A stretch of DNA of 64,000 nucleotides from Pelagibius sp. Lineage in GTDB: Bacteria; Pseudomonadota; Alphaproteobacteria; Kiloniellales; Kiloniellaceae. Positions within the stretch are counted from its first letter, which is position 1, and each line of letters starts with the position of its first letter. A model generated the notes under the pieces. The model did not search any database. It was not told where the DNA came from and saw nothing but the letters and a program-made list of their open reading frames with translations. This document shows, one piece after another, positions 9,887-19,699 of this stretch. The stretch spans positions 124,001-188,000 of the forward strand of contig JANQMC010000024.1 in assembly GCA_028280305.1 (NCBI GenBank), in the 5' to 3' direction. The position numbers and the translations under genes were made by a program.

Positions 9887-10420
9887 CTACCCAATGCGCT
9901 GCAATTGTTGGCCTTCGGGAAGCCGCTCTAGCATCTGATCAGGTGTTTCGCCCGTGACAGGATGTTGCCAGGCCGGCACAATTTCTCGCAAAGGGTGCAA
10001 AACGAACGCCCTTTCCGCAATTCTAGGGTGAGGAAGAACAAGCCCCGAAGACCCATCTGCAAGCAGCTCGTCGTAGGCGAGCAAATCCAAGTCAATTATC
10101 CGGCTTTCATTCCTAACAGTTCTTACTCTGCCGAAATCGCGCTCAATTTCGTGCAGCAGGCCCAGCAGATGAAAGGGATCATGCTTTGTCTCCACGCTCA
10201 CGACGCCATTAGTAAACCATGGCTGACTGGAGGGGGGAACTGGCGCGCTCCGGTACCAGGAACTCTTATGGACAACAGCTACTCCACGCCCGGCGAACGC
10301 TCGAAGAGCGGCCTCTAGCGCTTGCTGGGGATCGCCGAAATCAAGACTTTTGAGATTTGAACCTAAAGCTACGAGAATCACTCTGTCGTGACCTTGCTGG
10401 AGACGGTCTTGCGCAGGCAA
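9887..10420 (-). CDS. folK: 2-amino-4-hydroxy-6-hydroxymethyldihydropteridine pyrophosphokinase
   Basis: A 177-residue HPPK of the folate pathway, transferring pyrophosphate from ATP to the pterin. Recognisable parts are VALGSNL, the HKSSWYRSAPV segment, QPWFTNGV, and the metal and substrate motif RIIDLDLLAYDE with LVLPHPRIAERAFVL near the end. It is transcribed away from the NYN-domain gene, with about 145 bp of AT-rich DNA between. The first 14 residues (MPAQDRLQQGHDRV) are not conserved, so the true start could be slightly inside. Confidence 0.93.
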   Translation of the reverse strand: MPAQDRLQQGHDRVILVALGSNLKSLDFGDPQQALEAALRAFAGRGVAVVHKSSWYRSAPVPPSSQPWFTNGVVSVETKHDPFHLLGLLHEIERDFGRVRTVRNESRIIDLDLLAYDELLADGSSGLVLPHPRIAERAFVLHPLREIVPAWQHPVTGETPDQMLERLPEGQQLQRIG

Positions 10421-10565
10421 GATAGTGGCATAAGTCTATATCGAGGAATGATCGATAGATTTCCTCAATTAGCCAATTCGAGTGTTTTGATTGTTATTAA
10501 ATTCGCCAAGTTGTAATAAATGACTTACTGGATTGGCGCTTTGCTATTCGCTTGGAAGGATACCC
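10421..10565. promoter_or_regulatory. Divergent intergenic region, folK / NYN gene
   Basis: AT-rich 145-bp gap between two divergently transcribed genes, so it should hold two promoters. I see an imperfect inverted repeat (GAGGAAT ... ATTTCCTC, near 10444-10467). A strong ribosome-binding site (GGAAGGA) lies 6 nt before the ATG at 10566. No promoter hexamers can be assigned with confidence. Confidence 0.4.
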
Positions 10566-11201
10566 ATGAATTTCTATGACCAGGAACGGGTCGCCCTATT
10601 TATTGACGGCGCCAATCTTTACGCAACAGCGCGCTCTTTAGGCTTTGATATCGACTACAAACGCTTACTCGATGTATTTAGCAGCAAATGCAATCTTGTC
10701 CGGGCGCTTTATTATACCGCGCTTATAGAAGATCAAGAATATTCGCCGATACGGCCCCTCGTCGATTGGCTCGATTACAACGGCTACACGATGGTGACCA
10801 AACCCACCAAGGAGTTCACAGATTCTGCCGGGCGCCGCAAGGTCAAGGGCAACATGGATATTGAGTTGGCCGTCGATGTAATGGAAATGGTAGACCGCCT
10901 GGACCACGTCGTTCTCTTTTCCGGAGATGGGGACTTTCGCCGCCTCGTCGAAGCAGTACAAAGGCGCGGCTGCCGGGTAACGGTCGTCTCAACTCTCCGG
11001 TCTCAGCCTCCGATGATTGCTGATGAGCTACGACGGCAAGCGGACACCTTTATAGACCTTGCCGAAATGCAGTCGCAGATTGCGCGCCAGTTGCCGTCCG
11101 ATCGGTCCCGGGCCGGGGAGCGTTTGCGCCAGGATGGCTATGAAGACGATCACTACTCAGAAGAGGCAGATGACGATTACTACGAAGACGAAGCCGTTTA
11201 A
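10566..11201 (+). CDS. NYN-domain protein (LabA/DUF88 family)
   Basis: A 211-residue PIN-like protein of the NYN family, predicted to be a metal-dependent ribonuclease. The first acidic site is VALFIDGANLYATARSLGFD, the central one is KGNMDIELAVDVME, and the third is VVLFSGDGDFRRLVEAVQRRG. All acidic positions expected for the fold are present. The C-terminal 30 residues are strongly acidic with many tyrosines (DDHYSEEADDDYYEDE), probably disordered. A GGAAGGA sits 6 nt before the ATG at 10566. The target RNA is unknown. Confidence 0.88.
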   Translation: MNFYDQERVALFIDGANLYATARSLGFDIDYKRLLDVFSSKCNLVRALYYTALIEDQEYSPIRPLVDWLDYNGYTMVTKPTKEFTDSAGRRKVKGNMDIELAVDVMEMVDRLDHVVLFSGDGDFRRLVEAVQRRGCRVTVVSTLRSQPPMIADELRRQADTFIDLAEMQSQIARQLPSDRSRAGERLRQDGYEDDHYSEEADDDYYEDEAV

Positions 11202-11221
11202 GAACTGGTCAAGTCCGCGCC

Positions 11222-11872
11222 ATGCCCTTTTCAGAGCCGCCGGCTGACTGCCGTCTTTGTGACAGGTTGGTCGAGTTCAGAACTGCCAACCAGCTCCGCT
11301 ATCCCGAGTACCACAACGGCCCTGTTCGGTCATTTGGCCCTCTGAATGCCAGATTGTTGATCGTCGGTCTGGCCCCTGGTCTCAAAGGCGCCAATCAGAC
11401 CGGGCGCCCTTTTACCGGAGACTATGCGGGGGACCTGCTCTATCAGACACTCGGAAAGTTCGGCTTCGCAGAAGGACATTATGACCGAGTTGCAGATGAC
11501 GGCCTTACCTTGGCGGACTGTCGTATAACCAACGCCGTGCGCTGTGTTCCGCCGGAAAACAAACCGACCGGTACAGAAGGGCGAAACTGCCGTCCTTTCC
11601 TGGCCGCGGAAATTCAGCAGATGCCTCAGCTCAAGGTCATTCTCTGCCTGGGCGGATTATCTCACAATGCGGTGCTCACCACCTTGTCCGTCCGCAAGTC
11701 CTTATACCCCTTCGGGCACGGCAACCTGCATGCGATCGGGCACCTCCATGTCGCTGACAGCTATCACTGCTCCCGGTACAACACCAACACCGGTCGACTG
11801 ACAACAGAGATGTTCGAGAACGTATTTCACCAGATACGCAACCTGCTAGCTACGGTCTCGCAGGAGCCGTGA
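11222..11872 (+). CDS. Uracil-DNA glycosylase, family 5 (UDGb-like)
   Basis: A 216-residue glycosylase that removes uracil, and in this family often hypoxanthine, from DNA. The N-terminal cysteine pair CRLCDRL and later cysteines ([18 protein letters not shown]) fit the iron-sulfur cluster of family 4/5 enzymes. Motif A is [10 protein letters not shown], which lacks the catalytic Asp/Glu of other families; this is the family-5 mark. Motif B is [13 protein letters not shown]. It begins 21 bp after the NYN gene. Its 3' end overlaps the convergent smpB gene by 27 bp. Confidence 0.85.
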   Translation: MPFSEPPADCRLCDRLVEFRTANQLRYPEYHNGPVRSFGPLNARLLIVGLAPGLKGANQTGRPFTGDYAGDLLYQTLGKFGFAEGHYDRVADDGLTLADCRITNAVRCVPPENKPTGTEGRNCRPFLAAEIQQMPQLKVILCLGGLSHNAVLTTLSVRKSLYPFGHGNLHAIGHLHVADSYHCSRYNTNTGRLTTEMFENVFHQIRNLLATVSQEP

Positions 11873-12310
11873 TTTTCGGCGTTCCCAATCCCGCGCCTTA
11901 ATATTCTCCCGCTTGTCCGCCTTGCGTCGGCCTTTTGCTAAACCAACCTCAAGCTTTGCCCGCCCTCTTTCGTTGAAATAGATCGAAAGCGGTACCAGCG
12001 TGTATCCCTGCCGACGCACCTGACCGACAAGCTTCCCAAGCTCACGGCGATGGACCAGCAACTTGCGGAGCCGCCGCGGCGGGTGATTGTTACGGGTCGC
12101 CGCCGCATACTCCGGAATGTGCGCCCCCTGCAGAAACAGCTCACCGGATCGCTCTCCAACGTAGGCCTCTGCGATGGAAGCCCGGCCAGCGCGTAGCGAC
12201 TTGACCTCGCTTCCTGTCAGGACCAATCCTGCTTCAAAGCTGTCCTCAATAAGGAAATCGTGCCGTGCCCTGCGGTTTTGGGCGGCGATCTGCTTCGTGC
12301 CCGCCTTCAT
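11846..12310 (-). CDS. smpB: SsrA-binding protein SmpB
   Basis: A 154-residue tmRNA partner that rescues stalled ribosomes. Family blocks are [55 protein letters not shown] and [12 protein letters not shown]. The basic tail ([20 protein letters not shown]) is the part that enters the ribosome decoding site. It follows dapA by 20 bp and is probably in the same operon, as in many alphaproteobacteria. I found no ssrA gene in this window. Confidence 0.95.
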   Translation of the reverse strand: MKAGTKQIAAQNRRARHDFLIEDSFEAGLVLTGSEVKSLRAGRASIAEAYVGERSGELFLQGAHIPEYAAATRNNHPPRRLRKLLVHRRELGKLVGQVRRQGYTLVPLSIYFNERGRAKLEVGLAKGRRKADKRENIKARDWERRKSRLLRDRS

Positions 12311-12330
12311 AAAACAAGGGCCCCGTTTTC

Positions 12331-13218
12331 CTAGTTGAGAAGACCGGCATGGACCATGGCGTCGCGCACCTTGGCCTCGGTTTCTCGACTCACAGCGATC
12401 ATGGGAAGACGAAGCTCATTATCGCAATGCCCAAGCAGATTTGCCGCAAACTTCACCGGTGCCGGATTCGACTCTGCAAACAATGCCTGATGAAGGGGCA
12501 TAAGGCGCGCGTTCACTTCTGCGACTGTATCAAAATCGCGACGCTTCCAAGCCGCATGAAGATCGGCACAGAGCCTGGGCGCCACGTTCGATGTTACTGA
12601 AATGCAACCATGTCCTCCCTGAGCCAGGAAAGGCACCACAGTCGCGTCTTCGCCCGAAAGCTGGGCAAAGTCTTCGCCAATCGCCATTTTTGTCAGAGCT
12701 GGTCGGACCAAATCAGCCGTTGCGTCTTTAACGCCAATTATCCGCGGCAAATCAGCCAGCCTCTTCATAGTATCCACTGACATGTCTACAATACTACGGC
12801 CCGGAATATTGTAAATGACAATAGGGAGATCGACGGCTTCATGAATAGCCTTATAATGCTGATAGAGCCCTTCTTGGGTCGGCTTGTTGTAATAGGGTGT
12901 CACAACTAGTGCAGCATCAGCACCGACCTCTTTGGCATGGCGCGTCAGCAGTATCGCTTCTTCCGTAGAATTGGAACCGGTCCCCGCGATCACCGGCACT
13001 CTGCCGTTGGCGACCTCAACGCAAAGGGCCGTTACCCTCATGTCTTCCTCGTGAGAAAGAGTCGGCGATTCGCCTGTCGTTCCACACGAAACCAAGCCTT
13101 CCGTTCCTTCGCTGATCTGCCAATCGACGAAACTCTGGAAGGCCGTCTCGTCAACGCGTCCGCTCTTAAAGGGCGTGATCAGCGCAGTTATAGATCCGAC
13201 GAATACTGGGCCCGACAT
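12331..13218 (-). CDS. dapA: 4-hydroxy-tetrahydrodipicolinate synthase
   Basis: A 295-residue TIM-barrel lyase that condenses pyruvate with aspartate semialdehyde, the first step towards diaminopimelate and lysine. Seen: [33 protein letters not shown] (catalytic tyrosine), the Schiff-base lysine in [10 protein letters not shown], and [16 protein letters not shown]. The frame is open further upstream to 13413, but that part is not DapA-like. The ATG at 13218 ([17 protein letters not shown]) gives the family length and has GAGGAA upstream. Confidence 0.95.
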   Translation of the reverse strand: MSGPVFVGSITALITPFKSGRVDETAFQSFVDWQISEGTEGLVSCGTTGESPTLSHEEDMRVTALCVEVANGRVPVIAGTGSNSTEEAILLTRHAKEVGADAALVVTPYYNKPTQEGLYQHYKAIHEAVDLPIVIYNIPGRSIVDMSVDTMKRLADLPRIIGVKDATADLVRPALTKMAIGEDFAQLSGEDATVVPFLAQGGHGCISVTSNVAPRLCADLHAAWKRRDFDTVAEVNARLMPLHQALFAESNPAPVKFAANLLGHCDNELRLPMIAVSRETEAKVRDAMVHAGLLN

Positions 13219-13404
13219 GATGGCATTCCTCAATTCCTGAGCGCCGCAGTCCGCAGCGCCTATTTCTGTGCGGCGAACATAACTGCTGGCAGGGCATCGA
13301 GCAAGCTGAGGGAAGCCGGCGTCAAAGACGCAGTTCGGTTCCCTAGGCCTTTGATTTCTGTCATTATTGATTAGGTCTCTGGGGTCACCACGAAGGAGTA
13401 TCCG

Positions 13405-15384
13405 TTGATTCACACACCCTCGTTTGCGGTGGTTATTTGGGTGCTGTTGTTCGTCTGGGCCACTCCTGCGATCAGCTCAGGCCCTCTTGACGCTAAACTC
13501 GGCGCCGAAGACAGGGAACTCTACGAGTCCGCCTTTCAGTTGATTGAGAACGGCCAACCGAGCCGCGGCTTCGAAGTGGCGCGCGGGGGGCAAATCAGAC
13601 TCGCCACCAAGATTGCGCTCTGGGCAGACCTCGGCCACCGCAACACGAAACGCGATTTCGCCGAAATTGATCAGTTTCTGCAAGCTAATCAGAAGTGGCC
13701 TGGCAGGTTCAGACTTCTCCGGAATGCGGAGCAGCGACTGCCGTCTGACTGGGATCCAGCCAAGATACGCGCCTGGTTCGGCAAGCGTCCGCCGATCACT
13801 GGGGTGGGTGCACTGGCATATGTCGATGCTCTCTTTCGGCTGGGGCTCACCGATGACGTGCAGAAAGAAGCCCCCGCCCTTTGGATAGCAATCGATTTCA
13901 ATGCGCGCGAAGAGGCCTCTTTCCTGAAACGGTTCGCGCAGTTCCTCTCTGATACCGACCACCAGGAAAGACTCAACCGCCTGCTTTGGGACCGTCGGAA
14001 CGCGGCGGCCCAACGCCAACTCAAGCGCGTTCCTGCCGGTCATGCAGCCGTGGCGAAGGCCCGAATTTCACTCTATGGCAACAAGCCCGGAGTCGATGCG
14101 GCCATCCGACGGGTGCCGGCTGAACTGGCCAACAGCGACGGCTTGCTCTACGACCGCGCAGCTTGGCGACAACGCCGCAACCGCTTCGAGGGTGTCGTCG
14201 AGCTCCTCAGCATGGCTCCCGGAGAAAGTGAATACGCGGCTAGTTGGTGGCGTCTTCGAAAATGGGCAGTGTGGCGGGCTCTGGACCGCTCCGAAAACCG
14301 TTTGGCTTACGAAATCAGCCGACATCACGGCATGTCTCAAGGTATCGGCTTCGCAGAAGGCGAATGGCTGGCTGGATGGATCTCCCTGGCATTTCTGAAC
14401 AAACCTAAGGAGGCTCTCGATCACTTCCGCAGCCTCTATGCAGGTGTTTCGTCACCAATAAGCAGGTCAAGAGGTGCCTTTTGGGCGGGCGAGTCCCTTA
14501 GTGCACTCGGCAACAACACGGAAGCACGTCAATGGTACGCGCGCGCGGCCAAGTTTTCCGCGACGTTCTATGGACAACTTGCGGCGCAGCGGAACGGCGA
14601 TGCAGCAGATCTCAGGTTGGCCGACCCGCCCAGCGTCTCAGCAGAAACCGAAGCCGAGTTCATGAACAGGGAACTCGTCAACGCAGTGAGGCTCCTTGGA
14701 CAGCTCGACCAGCCGAGGCTTGAGCAGATATTCATTTCACGCCTCCGGCAGGATGCGGGTACTGAGGCCGAGTTCCTACTCATCACAAAGTTGGCAAATG
14801 CAATTGGGCGACATGATTTGGCTATACGGACCGCCAAAGCTGCGCGCCGCCAGTCGATAGAGATGGGGCCCCTTCTTTACCCGGTCCGCGCAGTACCCAA
14901 TGACAGCCCCGGGCCCGAAAAAGCGTTGGTCCTTGCCCTCATGCGCCAAGAAAGCGAATTCTATCCGAGGGCCAGAAGCCCGGTTGGCGCCCTCGGTCTC
15001 ATGCAGTTGATGCCCGCAACAGCCAGACAGGTCGCACGTGGCAAAGGATTGCCCTACAACCGCAACCGCCTGGTATCAGACCCGGACTACAATCTTCGCC
15101 TGGGCCGCTCCTACTTGAATGAGTTGCTCGAGGAGTTCGATGGCTCCTACATCCTGGCGCTGGCCGCCTACAATGCCGGGCCGACACGGGCACGCCGATG
15201 GATCAAGGCTTTTGGCGATCCCCGCGACGCAGATGTGGATCCTATTCTCTGGATTGAGCGAATTCCGTTTTCTGAAACCCGAAACTACGTCCAACGAATT
15301 CTGGAGTCTTTGGTCGTCTACCGCCATACACTTGCAACAAACGGAAATCCTTGGACACTTCGGGTGTCACCCGCAAGTTTCTAG
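13405..15384 (+). CDS. Soluble lytic murein transglycosylase (TTG start)
   Basis: A 659-residue periplasmic enzyme that cleaves peptidoglycan to 1,6-anhydro-muropeptides. A signal peptide is seen (MIHTPSFAVVIWVLLFVWAT). A long alpha-helical superhelix domain follows, and then a C-terminal GEWL-like catalytic domain. The catalytic Glu is in ALMRQESEFYPRARSPVGAL, followed by GLMQLMPATARQVA and the family AAYNAGPTRARRW block. The start is TTG with GAAGGAG 6 nt upstream. It is divergent from dapA with about 186 bp between. Confidence 0.92.
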   Translation: MIHTPSFAVVIWVLLFVWATPAISSGPLDAKLGAEDRELYESAFQLIENGQPSRGFEVARGGQIRLATKIALWADLGHRNTKRDFAEIDQFLQANQKWPGRFRLLRNAEQRLPSDWDPAKIRAWFGKRPPITGVGALAYVDALFRLGLTDDVQKEAPALWIAIDFNAREEASFLKRFAQFLSDTDHQERLNRLLWDRRNAAAQRQLKRVPAGHAAVAKARISLYGNKPGVDAAIRRVPAELANSDGLLYDRAAWRQRRNRFEGVVELLSMAPGESEYAASWWRLRKWAVWRALDRSENRLAYEISRHHGMSQGIGFAEGEWLAGWISLAFLNKPKEALDHFRSLYAGVSSPISRSRGAFWAGESLSALGNNTEARQWYARAAKFSATFYGQLAAQRNGDAADLRLADPPSVSAETEAEFMNRELVNAVRLLGQLDQPRLEQIFISRLRQDAGTEAEFLLITKLANAIGRHDLAIRTAKAARRQSIEMGPLLYPVRAVPNDSPGPEKALVLALMRQESEFYPRARSPVGALGLMQLMPATARQVARGKGLPYNRNRLVSDPDYNLRLGRSYLNELLEEFDGSYILALAAYNAGPTRARRWIKAFGDPRDADVDPILWIERIPFSETRNYVQRILESLVVYRHTLATNGNPWTLRVSPASF

Positions 15385-15439
15385 AAGACGTGCCAGCCTG
15401 CCGCCGCCTGCAACCAATCAACAAGCTGAGGACAACAGA

Positions 15440-16150
15440 GTGAGCACCTCATCCTCTGGCGGATTCAAGTCCGCCAAAGCCTGCGTTTTCGATGCTTATG
15501 GTACGTTGTTCGATGTCCATTCCGCAGTGAGGCGGGGCGGATCGGAGCTCGGCGAAAAGGCCGCGATGGTCTCTGAGCTGTGGCGCCAAAAACAACTTGA
15601 GTACACTTGGCTCAGAAGTCTGATGGGTGCTCATGTAGACTTCTGGCAAGTAACTGCCGACAGCCTGGCCTTCGCTCTGTCAGCCTCAAACACAGAAAGC
15701 ACCGCTCTTCACGACGAACTCATGACAATGTACATGAGTCTGGACGCCTATCCGGAAGTCTTGCCGGTTCTCACAGGTCTAAAAAACGCTGGTCTGGCAA
15801 CAGCCATTCTTTCCAACGGCAGCCCGTCTATGTTGACAGCAGCCATAGAGTCTGCCGATCTTGGCAGCGTTCTTGACCATGCGTTGTCAGTCGAAGAGGT
15901 CGGTATCTACAAACCCGACTCAAGTGTCTATCAGCTCGCCGTCGACAAACTGGGTATCCCCAAGGAAGCCATCTGCTTTCTCTCCAGCAATGGTTGGGAC
16001 GCACGTGGCGCTGCTCACTTTGGGTTTACCGTTGCCTGGGTCAACAGATTCGAACGTGAACCCGAGCGTCTGCCTGGCGAAATAGAAGCAACGATCAAGA
16101 CCCTTGATCAACTGCTGCCGTTGCTTGGACTGGATAGCACCGGTCAATAG
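15440..16150 (+). CDS. Haloacid dehalogenase, type II
   Basis: A 236-residue HAD-fold hydrolase of the L-2-haloacid dehalogenase type. The nucleophile Asp is in CVFDAYGTLFDVHSAV, the arginine segment is YTWLRSLMG, motif II is LSNGSPSML, the lysine is in GIYKPDSSVY, and the family block SSNGWDARGAAHFGFTVAWV follows. The natural substrate may not be a haloacid. The GTG start at 15440 with a GAGG upstream is the best fit; the open frame continues upstream inside the transglycosylase gene. Confidence 0.85.
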   Translation: MSTSSSGGFKSAKACVFDAYGTLFDVHSAVRRGGSELGEKAAMVSELWRQKQLEYTWLRSLMGAHVDFWQVTADSLAFALSASNTESTALHDELMTMYMSLDAYPEVLPVLTGLKNAGLATAILSNGSPSMLTAAIESADLGSVLDHALSVEEVGIYKPDSSVYQLAVDKLGIPKEAICFLSSNGWDARGAAHFGFTVAWVNRFEREPERLPGEIEATIKTLDQLLPLLGLDSTGQ

Positions 16151-16172
16151 GCAAAAGTGAAGGGGAAAGAGA

Positions 16173-17192
16173 ATGGATTCTGGTTCAATGGCCCTCTTCA
16201 CGAGGCCTCCCGCCTTCGAAGACATTACGCGGGCTGCGGAGCGTATCCGAAGTCACGCAACCATCACACCTCTCCTCGAATCAACCGCGCTGAACGAGAT
16301 CGCAAAAGGTCGAGTTCTGTTGAAAGCAGAGACTCTGCAGAGAACGGGCTCGTTCAAGTTTCGGGGCGCCTTCAATCGCATGAGTCAGATTCCGCCGGAC
16401 AAGAGAAGCGGCGGTGTCGTTGCTTACTCTTCGGGCAATCATGCACAGGGCGTGGCTGCCGCTGCGGCTATTCTTGGGATCCCTGCGGCGATCGTGATGC
16501 CGAAAGACGCTCCGGCAATCAAGGTGGCGAACACACGTTCCTATGGGGCGGAAGTCGTTCTATATGATCGCTTTCACGAATCACGTGAAGAGATTGGAAA
16601 GGCACTCACGGAGGAACGAGGCGCAACTCTGATACGCCCTTATGACGACGCCGGCATCATAGCCGGCCAAGGCACTTGCGGCCTTGAAATAGCAGCTCAG
16701 GCGGAAACGATGAACGCCAAGCTCGATGCATTACTTGTCTGCTGTGGAGGCGGCGGATTGACCGCAGGCTGCGCGCTCGCAATGGAGACACTGTCGCAGG
16801 AAACAGAAGTCTTTACCGCGGAACCGGAGGGATTCGACGATACAAAGCAATCCCTACTATCAGGCAGAATAACCGCCAACACTGGACCCCAGAAATCGAT
16901 CTGTGATGCCTTGTTGGCACCGCAACCAGGAAACCTGACTTTCGCGGTCAACAAGGCCCGCGTGAAGCGCGGTTTGTCCGTTTCAGATGCGGAAGTCAAA
17001 AACGCGATGCGCTTTGCCTTCCGCACCCTCAAGCTGGTTGTCGAGCCGGGAGGCGCGGTCTGCTTGGCGGCAATCCTGGCGGGCAGGTACGACAGTGCCG
17101 GCCGGACAGTGGCCCTGACCTTGTCCGGCGGCAACGTCGATCCGGAGCTTTACCGCGCGGTTCTCAGCGGCGGCAGCAAAGGGGAACGCTAG
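16173..17192 (+). CDS. Threonine/serine dehydratase (PLP-dependent)
   Basis: A 339-residue fold-type II PLP enzyme. The PLP lysine is in RTGSFKFRGAFNRM, the phosphate-binding glycine loop is CCGGGGLTAGCAL, and a SSGNHAQGVA block binds the carboxylate. It probably deaminates threonine and serine, but serine racemase or threo-3-hydroxyaspartate dehydratase cannot be excluded by sequence. There is no C-terminal ACT domain, so it is not the isoleucine-regulated biosynthetic form. It follows the dehalogenase by 22 bp. The stop codon lies on a CTAG shared with the stop of the convergent bactofilin gene. Confidence 0.88.
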   Translation: MDSGSMALFTRPPAFEDITRAAERIRSHATITPLLESTALNEIAKGRVLLKAETLQRTGSFKFRGAFNRMSQIPPDKRSGGVVAYSSGNHAQGVAAAAAILGIPAAIVMPKDAPAIKVANTRSYGAEVVLYDRFHESREEIGKALTEERGATLIRPYDDAGIIAGQGTCGLEIAAQAETMNAKLDALLVCCGGGGLTAGCALAMETLSQETEVFTAEPEGFDDTKQSLLSGRITANTGPQKSICDALLAPQPGNLTFAVNKARVKRGLSVSDAEVKNAMRFAFRTLKLVVEPGGAVCLAAILAGRYDSAGRTVALTLSGGNVDPELYRAVLSGGSKGER

Positions 17193-17680
17193 CTTGCGGC
17201 CGGCTTCCCGCCCGACGCGGCGGCGCCTGTCGACGCAGTCGGCACCGGTGAGACATTGCTGGTACCCGCCGCCGGACGGCTGGCGCCTTCTAGGCGCTTT
17301 ATGTTGCCTTCGATGAAAGCACCAGCTTCGATCGCAAGGCTGTCATGGATGATGTCTCCAATAACCCGGGCGGATTTCGCCATGACAACGGACTTTGCCT
17401 TCACGGCACCGTCGATGGTTCCACAGATGCGAACCGCATCACAGCTGATATGCCCCTTCACCTGAGCACCTTCGCCAACAGTCAGCGTCGCGCTGTCGAT
17501 ATCGCCTTCGACGTAGCCATCGACCTGGATATCGCCGTCACTTTTCAGGTTCCCGGTGATCTTCAGGTCGGCGCTGATAATTGAAGGAACGCCACTGTTC
17601 CCGGTGCTGCGCTTGGGCTCTGATTTGGTAGAAGCCACTGGTTCGGAACTCTCGTTTGTTTCTTTAGTCTTTGAAAACAT
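17189..17680 (-). CDS. Bactofilin
   Basis: A 163-residue polymer-forming cytoskeletal protein. The centre is the right-handed beta-helix with short repeats (LKITGNLKSDGDIQVDGYVE, VKGHISCDAVRICGTIDGAV, ARVIGDIIHDSLAIEAGAFI). Disordered tails rich in Ser, Thr, Pro and Ala flank it. Bactofilins form membrane-bound filaments that place cell-wall enzymes. The gene overlaps the M23 peptidase by 17 bp and lies downstream of it, a pairing known to control cell shape in several bacteria. Confidence 0.92.
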   Translation of the reverse strand: MFSKTKETNESSEPVASTKSEPKRSTGNSGVPSIISADLKITGNLKSDGDIQVDGYVEGDIDSATLTVGEGAQVKGHISCDAVRICGTIDGAVKAKSVVMAKSARVIGDIIHDSLAIEAGAFIEGNIKRLEGASRPAAGTSNVSPVPTASTGAAASGGKPAAS

Positions 17681-19268
17681 GCTTGCCTGCCGTCAAGAAC
17701 TTCATGGGGTTGAGTGGAACGCCCTTATAGCGCACTTCGTAGTGCAGATGAGGGCCCGTACTGCGGCCGGAGGAACCTACCAGCCCGATCTTCTCGCGAT
17801 TAGCTACCGCCTGTCCCGATTTGACAAGGATCTTTTTGAGGTGCGCATAGCGGGTGCGAATTCCGTGCCCATGGTCGATCTCGACCATTCGGCCAAAGGG
17901 CCCGCTCCAACCGGCATAGGTTACCGTGCCGGGGGCGGTGGCGAAAATCGGCGATCTCATGGCAGCGCGGAAATCGAGCCCCCTATGGTACGCCGTTCGG
18001 CCGTTTATGGGATCTTTGCGTTTTCCGTAGCCACTGCTGATAGCATATTGGTCGAGCGGAACCGAAAGCGGCAACGTTCGCATCACCTTCTGTAATGCGT
18101 TCCAACGACTTAACCTGAGGTCGAGCAGCGAGAGCGCGGTTTCGAGTTCCGAATCGCCATTGAAATCACCGCTGTAGTCGCCGGCGACAAATGGGCCGCC
18201 TTGAGCAATGCCGGTCTCTTCAATACCGGCCAACAAGTCATCCAGTTCCAGCCCGGTCATGGCGACAGTCCGCTCAATGCTGTCGACGCTCAATTCCGTC
18301 CGGTCGCGCAGCCTTTGTACAATACTGTGCTGGGCCGCCCGCATGTCCGTCATATGTTGACGCAATTCAGCAACACGCGTCTGCAACCCTTGTTTGTCTT
18401 CCTGCAGCACATCGCCGCGTTGAGTTGCGTTTTCAAGAGATTCTTCCAGGGCTGCAATCTGTCGTTGGAGCCCGTCGCGACGATCAAGATCGCTTTCCAA
18501 TTGACCTTCAAGCGCAATAATTTCTTCACGCAGGTCGACGCCGACTTCCTCAGCGGCCGCCCACTGCTCGCGCGTAGAAGCGATATCCTCGCGCAGGTCA
18601 ACAACCGTAATCTCCAGTTGTCGCTTCGCATTGGCCATCATTTCGAGGTTTTGCTCGATCTGCTGGAGTCTCTGGCCAAGTCTGACTCGCGCTTCCGCGA
18701 CCCTTTCCTTCTTGGATCGATCATCGGAAAGAATACCGCGCATTGCTTCAACCTGGCTGCGCAGTTCAGTGTTCCGGTTGACGATCTCCTGCAGATCGTT
18801 CTCGAAATGCCTTAGCTTGGTCCTCAAACCATCGCTCGCGACAACGACCCGGTCCCGCTCGGTCTCACTGCCTTTCAAGCGCCCCTCAATGGCCGAGATC
18901 TCTGCTTCGGCTCGGGCGCCGTCCCTCAGAACAGATAAAAGGAATGTTTGATTGTCTTCGAGGTTACGGGTGATCTCTGCAAACTGTTCGTGATATTCAG
19001 CGGCTTCACCCAACAGATCGAAATAGTCCAGTTTCTGGCGCTCGATCTCGCGATCCTTGCCAGCAATTACCAGTTCCTGAAAGAAGAAGCCGCCGCTGGC
19101 GAGAAGTGTCCAGCCGAAAACTAAAACGGTGCCGAGAACACAAAGCTTCTGTGCGCGAACTGGCAGGCGAAGGACCGTAATGCGATCATTCGCCCTCAGA
19201 ATCAGTTCACGGGGGATGAACAACTGATCCAGTCGGGCTGCGATCCGGCTTTTCAGTTCCTTCCACAT
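17664..19268 (-). CDS. M23 family cell-wall endopeptidase with coiled coil
   Basis: A 534-residue membrane-anchored LytM-type metallopeptidase. A single membrane segment (LCVLGTVLVFGWTLLASGGF) is followed by about 280 residues of coiled coil. The zinc peptidase domain comes last, with the ligand motifs YHRGLDF and GPHLHYE and the usual SGYGKRKDPINGR entry. The zinc ligands are intact, so it should cut peptide cross-links rather than act only as an activator. The coiled coil may span the periplasm or recruit partners. It overlaps the bactofilin gene, implying a shared role in cell shape. Confidence 0.9.
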   Translation of the reverse strand: MWKELKSRIAARLDQLFIPRELILRANDRITVLRLPVRAQKLCVLGTVLVFGWTLLASGGFFFQELVIAGKDREIERQKLDYFDLLGEAAEYHEQFAEITRNLEDNQTFLLSVLRDGARAEAEISAIEGRLKGSETERDRVVVASDGLRTKLRHFENDLQEIVNRNTELRSQVEAMRGILSDDRSKKERVAEARVRLGQRLQQIEQNLEMMANAKRQLEITVVDLREDIASTREQWAAAEEVGVDLREEIIALEGQLESDLDRRDGLQRQIAALEESLENATQRGDVLQEDKQGLQTRVAELRQHMTDMRAAQHSIVQRLRDRTELSVDSIERTVAMTGLELDDLLAGIEETGIAQGGPFVAGDYSGDFNGDSELETALSLLDLRLSRWNALQKVMRTLPLSVPLDQYAISSGYGKRKDPINGRTAYHRGLDFRAAMRSPIFATAPGTVTYAGWSGPFGRMVEIDHGHGIRTRYAHLKKILVKSGQAVANREKIGLVGSSGRSTGPHLHYEVRYKGVPLNPMKFLTAGKHVFKD

Positions 19269-19699
19269 ACCGTGGACAGTCCTCCCCTATCATTCTGGCG
19301 CCGAAGCGGGAATCCAGCTTCTTCAACTCCGTTGCCGGACTTGCTGAAAACGCGCACAAACACAGCGGATTACTTGCTTGCAGGGTTCCCCAATTCGCAC
19401 CGAGCAGGCACTGGACTGCGTCTCTGAATCAGCCTGGGAAGCTATCCGCACCACATGGTTTCGCCAACTATGAACAGAGAGTCCTAAGAGAACGTGAAAC
19501 CCGCCGAAACCTCAGCCAGTCAAGCTGCATCGTGGTTAATCAATGGTTAACAACCCGGGTCTGTCACGGAGGTTTCACACTTACGGGGAAACTGTTAGTG
19601 GGAAAAGCCTGGGGTCGAACATCTGACCCAACGTTGATGCCCGCAGGCCATCGGGCGGTGCTGACGGCTCGGTCCAGAGGCCCTAAAAGGCCCGGAAAC
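19269..19699. other. Intergenic region, M23 gene to tRNA-Ser
   Basis: No protein-coding potential that I can support in about 430 bp. It contains the CtrA-like box listed separately and should hold the promoter of the M23-bactofilin operon. Confidence 0.6.
19536..19551 (+). promoter_or_regulatory. CtrA-type binding site (TTAA-N7-TTAAC)
   Basis: TTAATCAATGGTTAAC is a full match to the CtrA consensus TTAA-N7-TTAAC of alphaproteobacteria. It lies 268 bp upstream of the M23-bactofilin operon. CtrA is the master cell-cycle regulator in this class. Binding is inferred from the motif alone. Confidence 0.55.
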
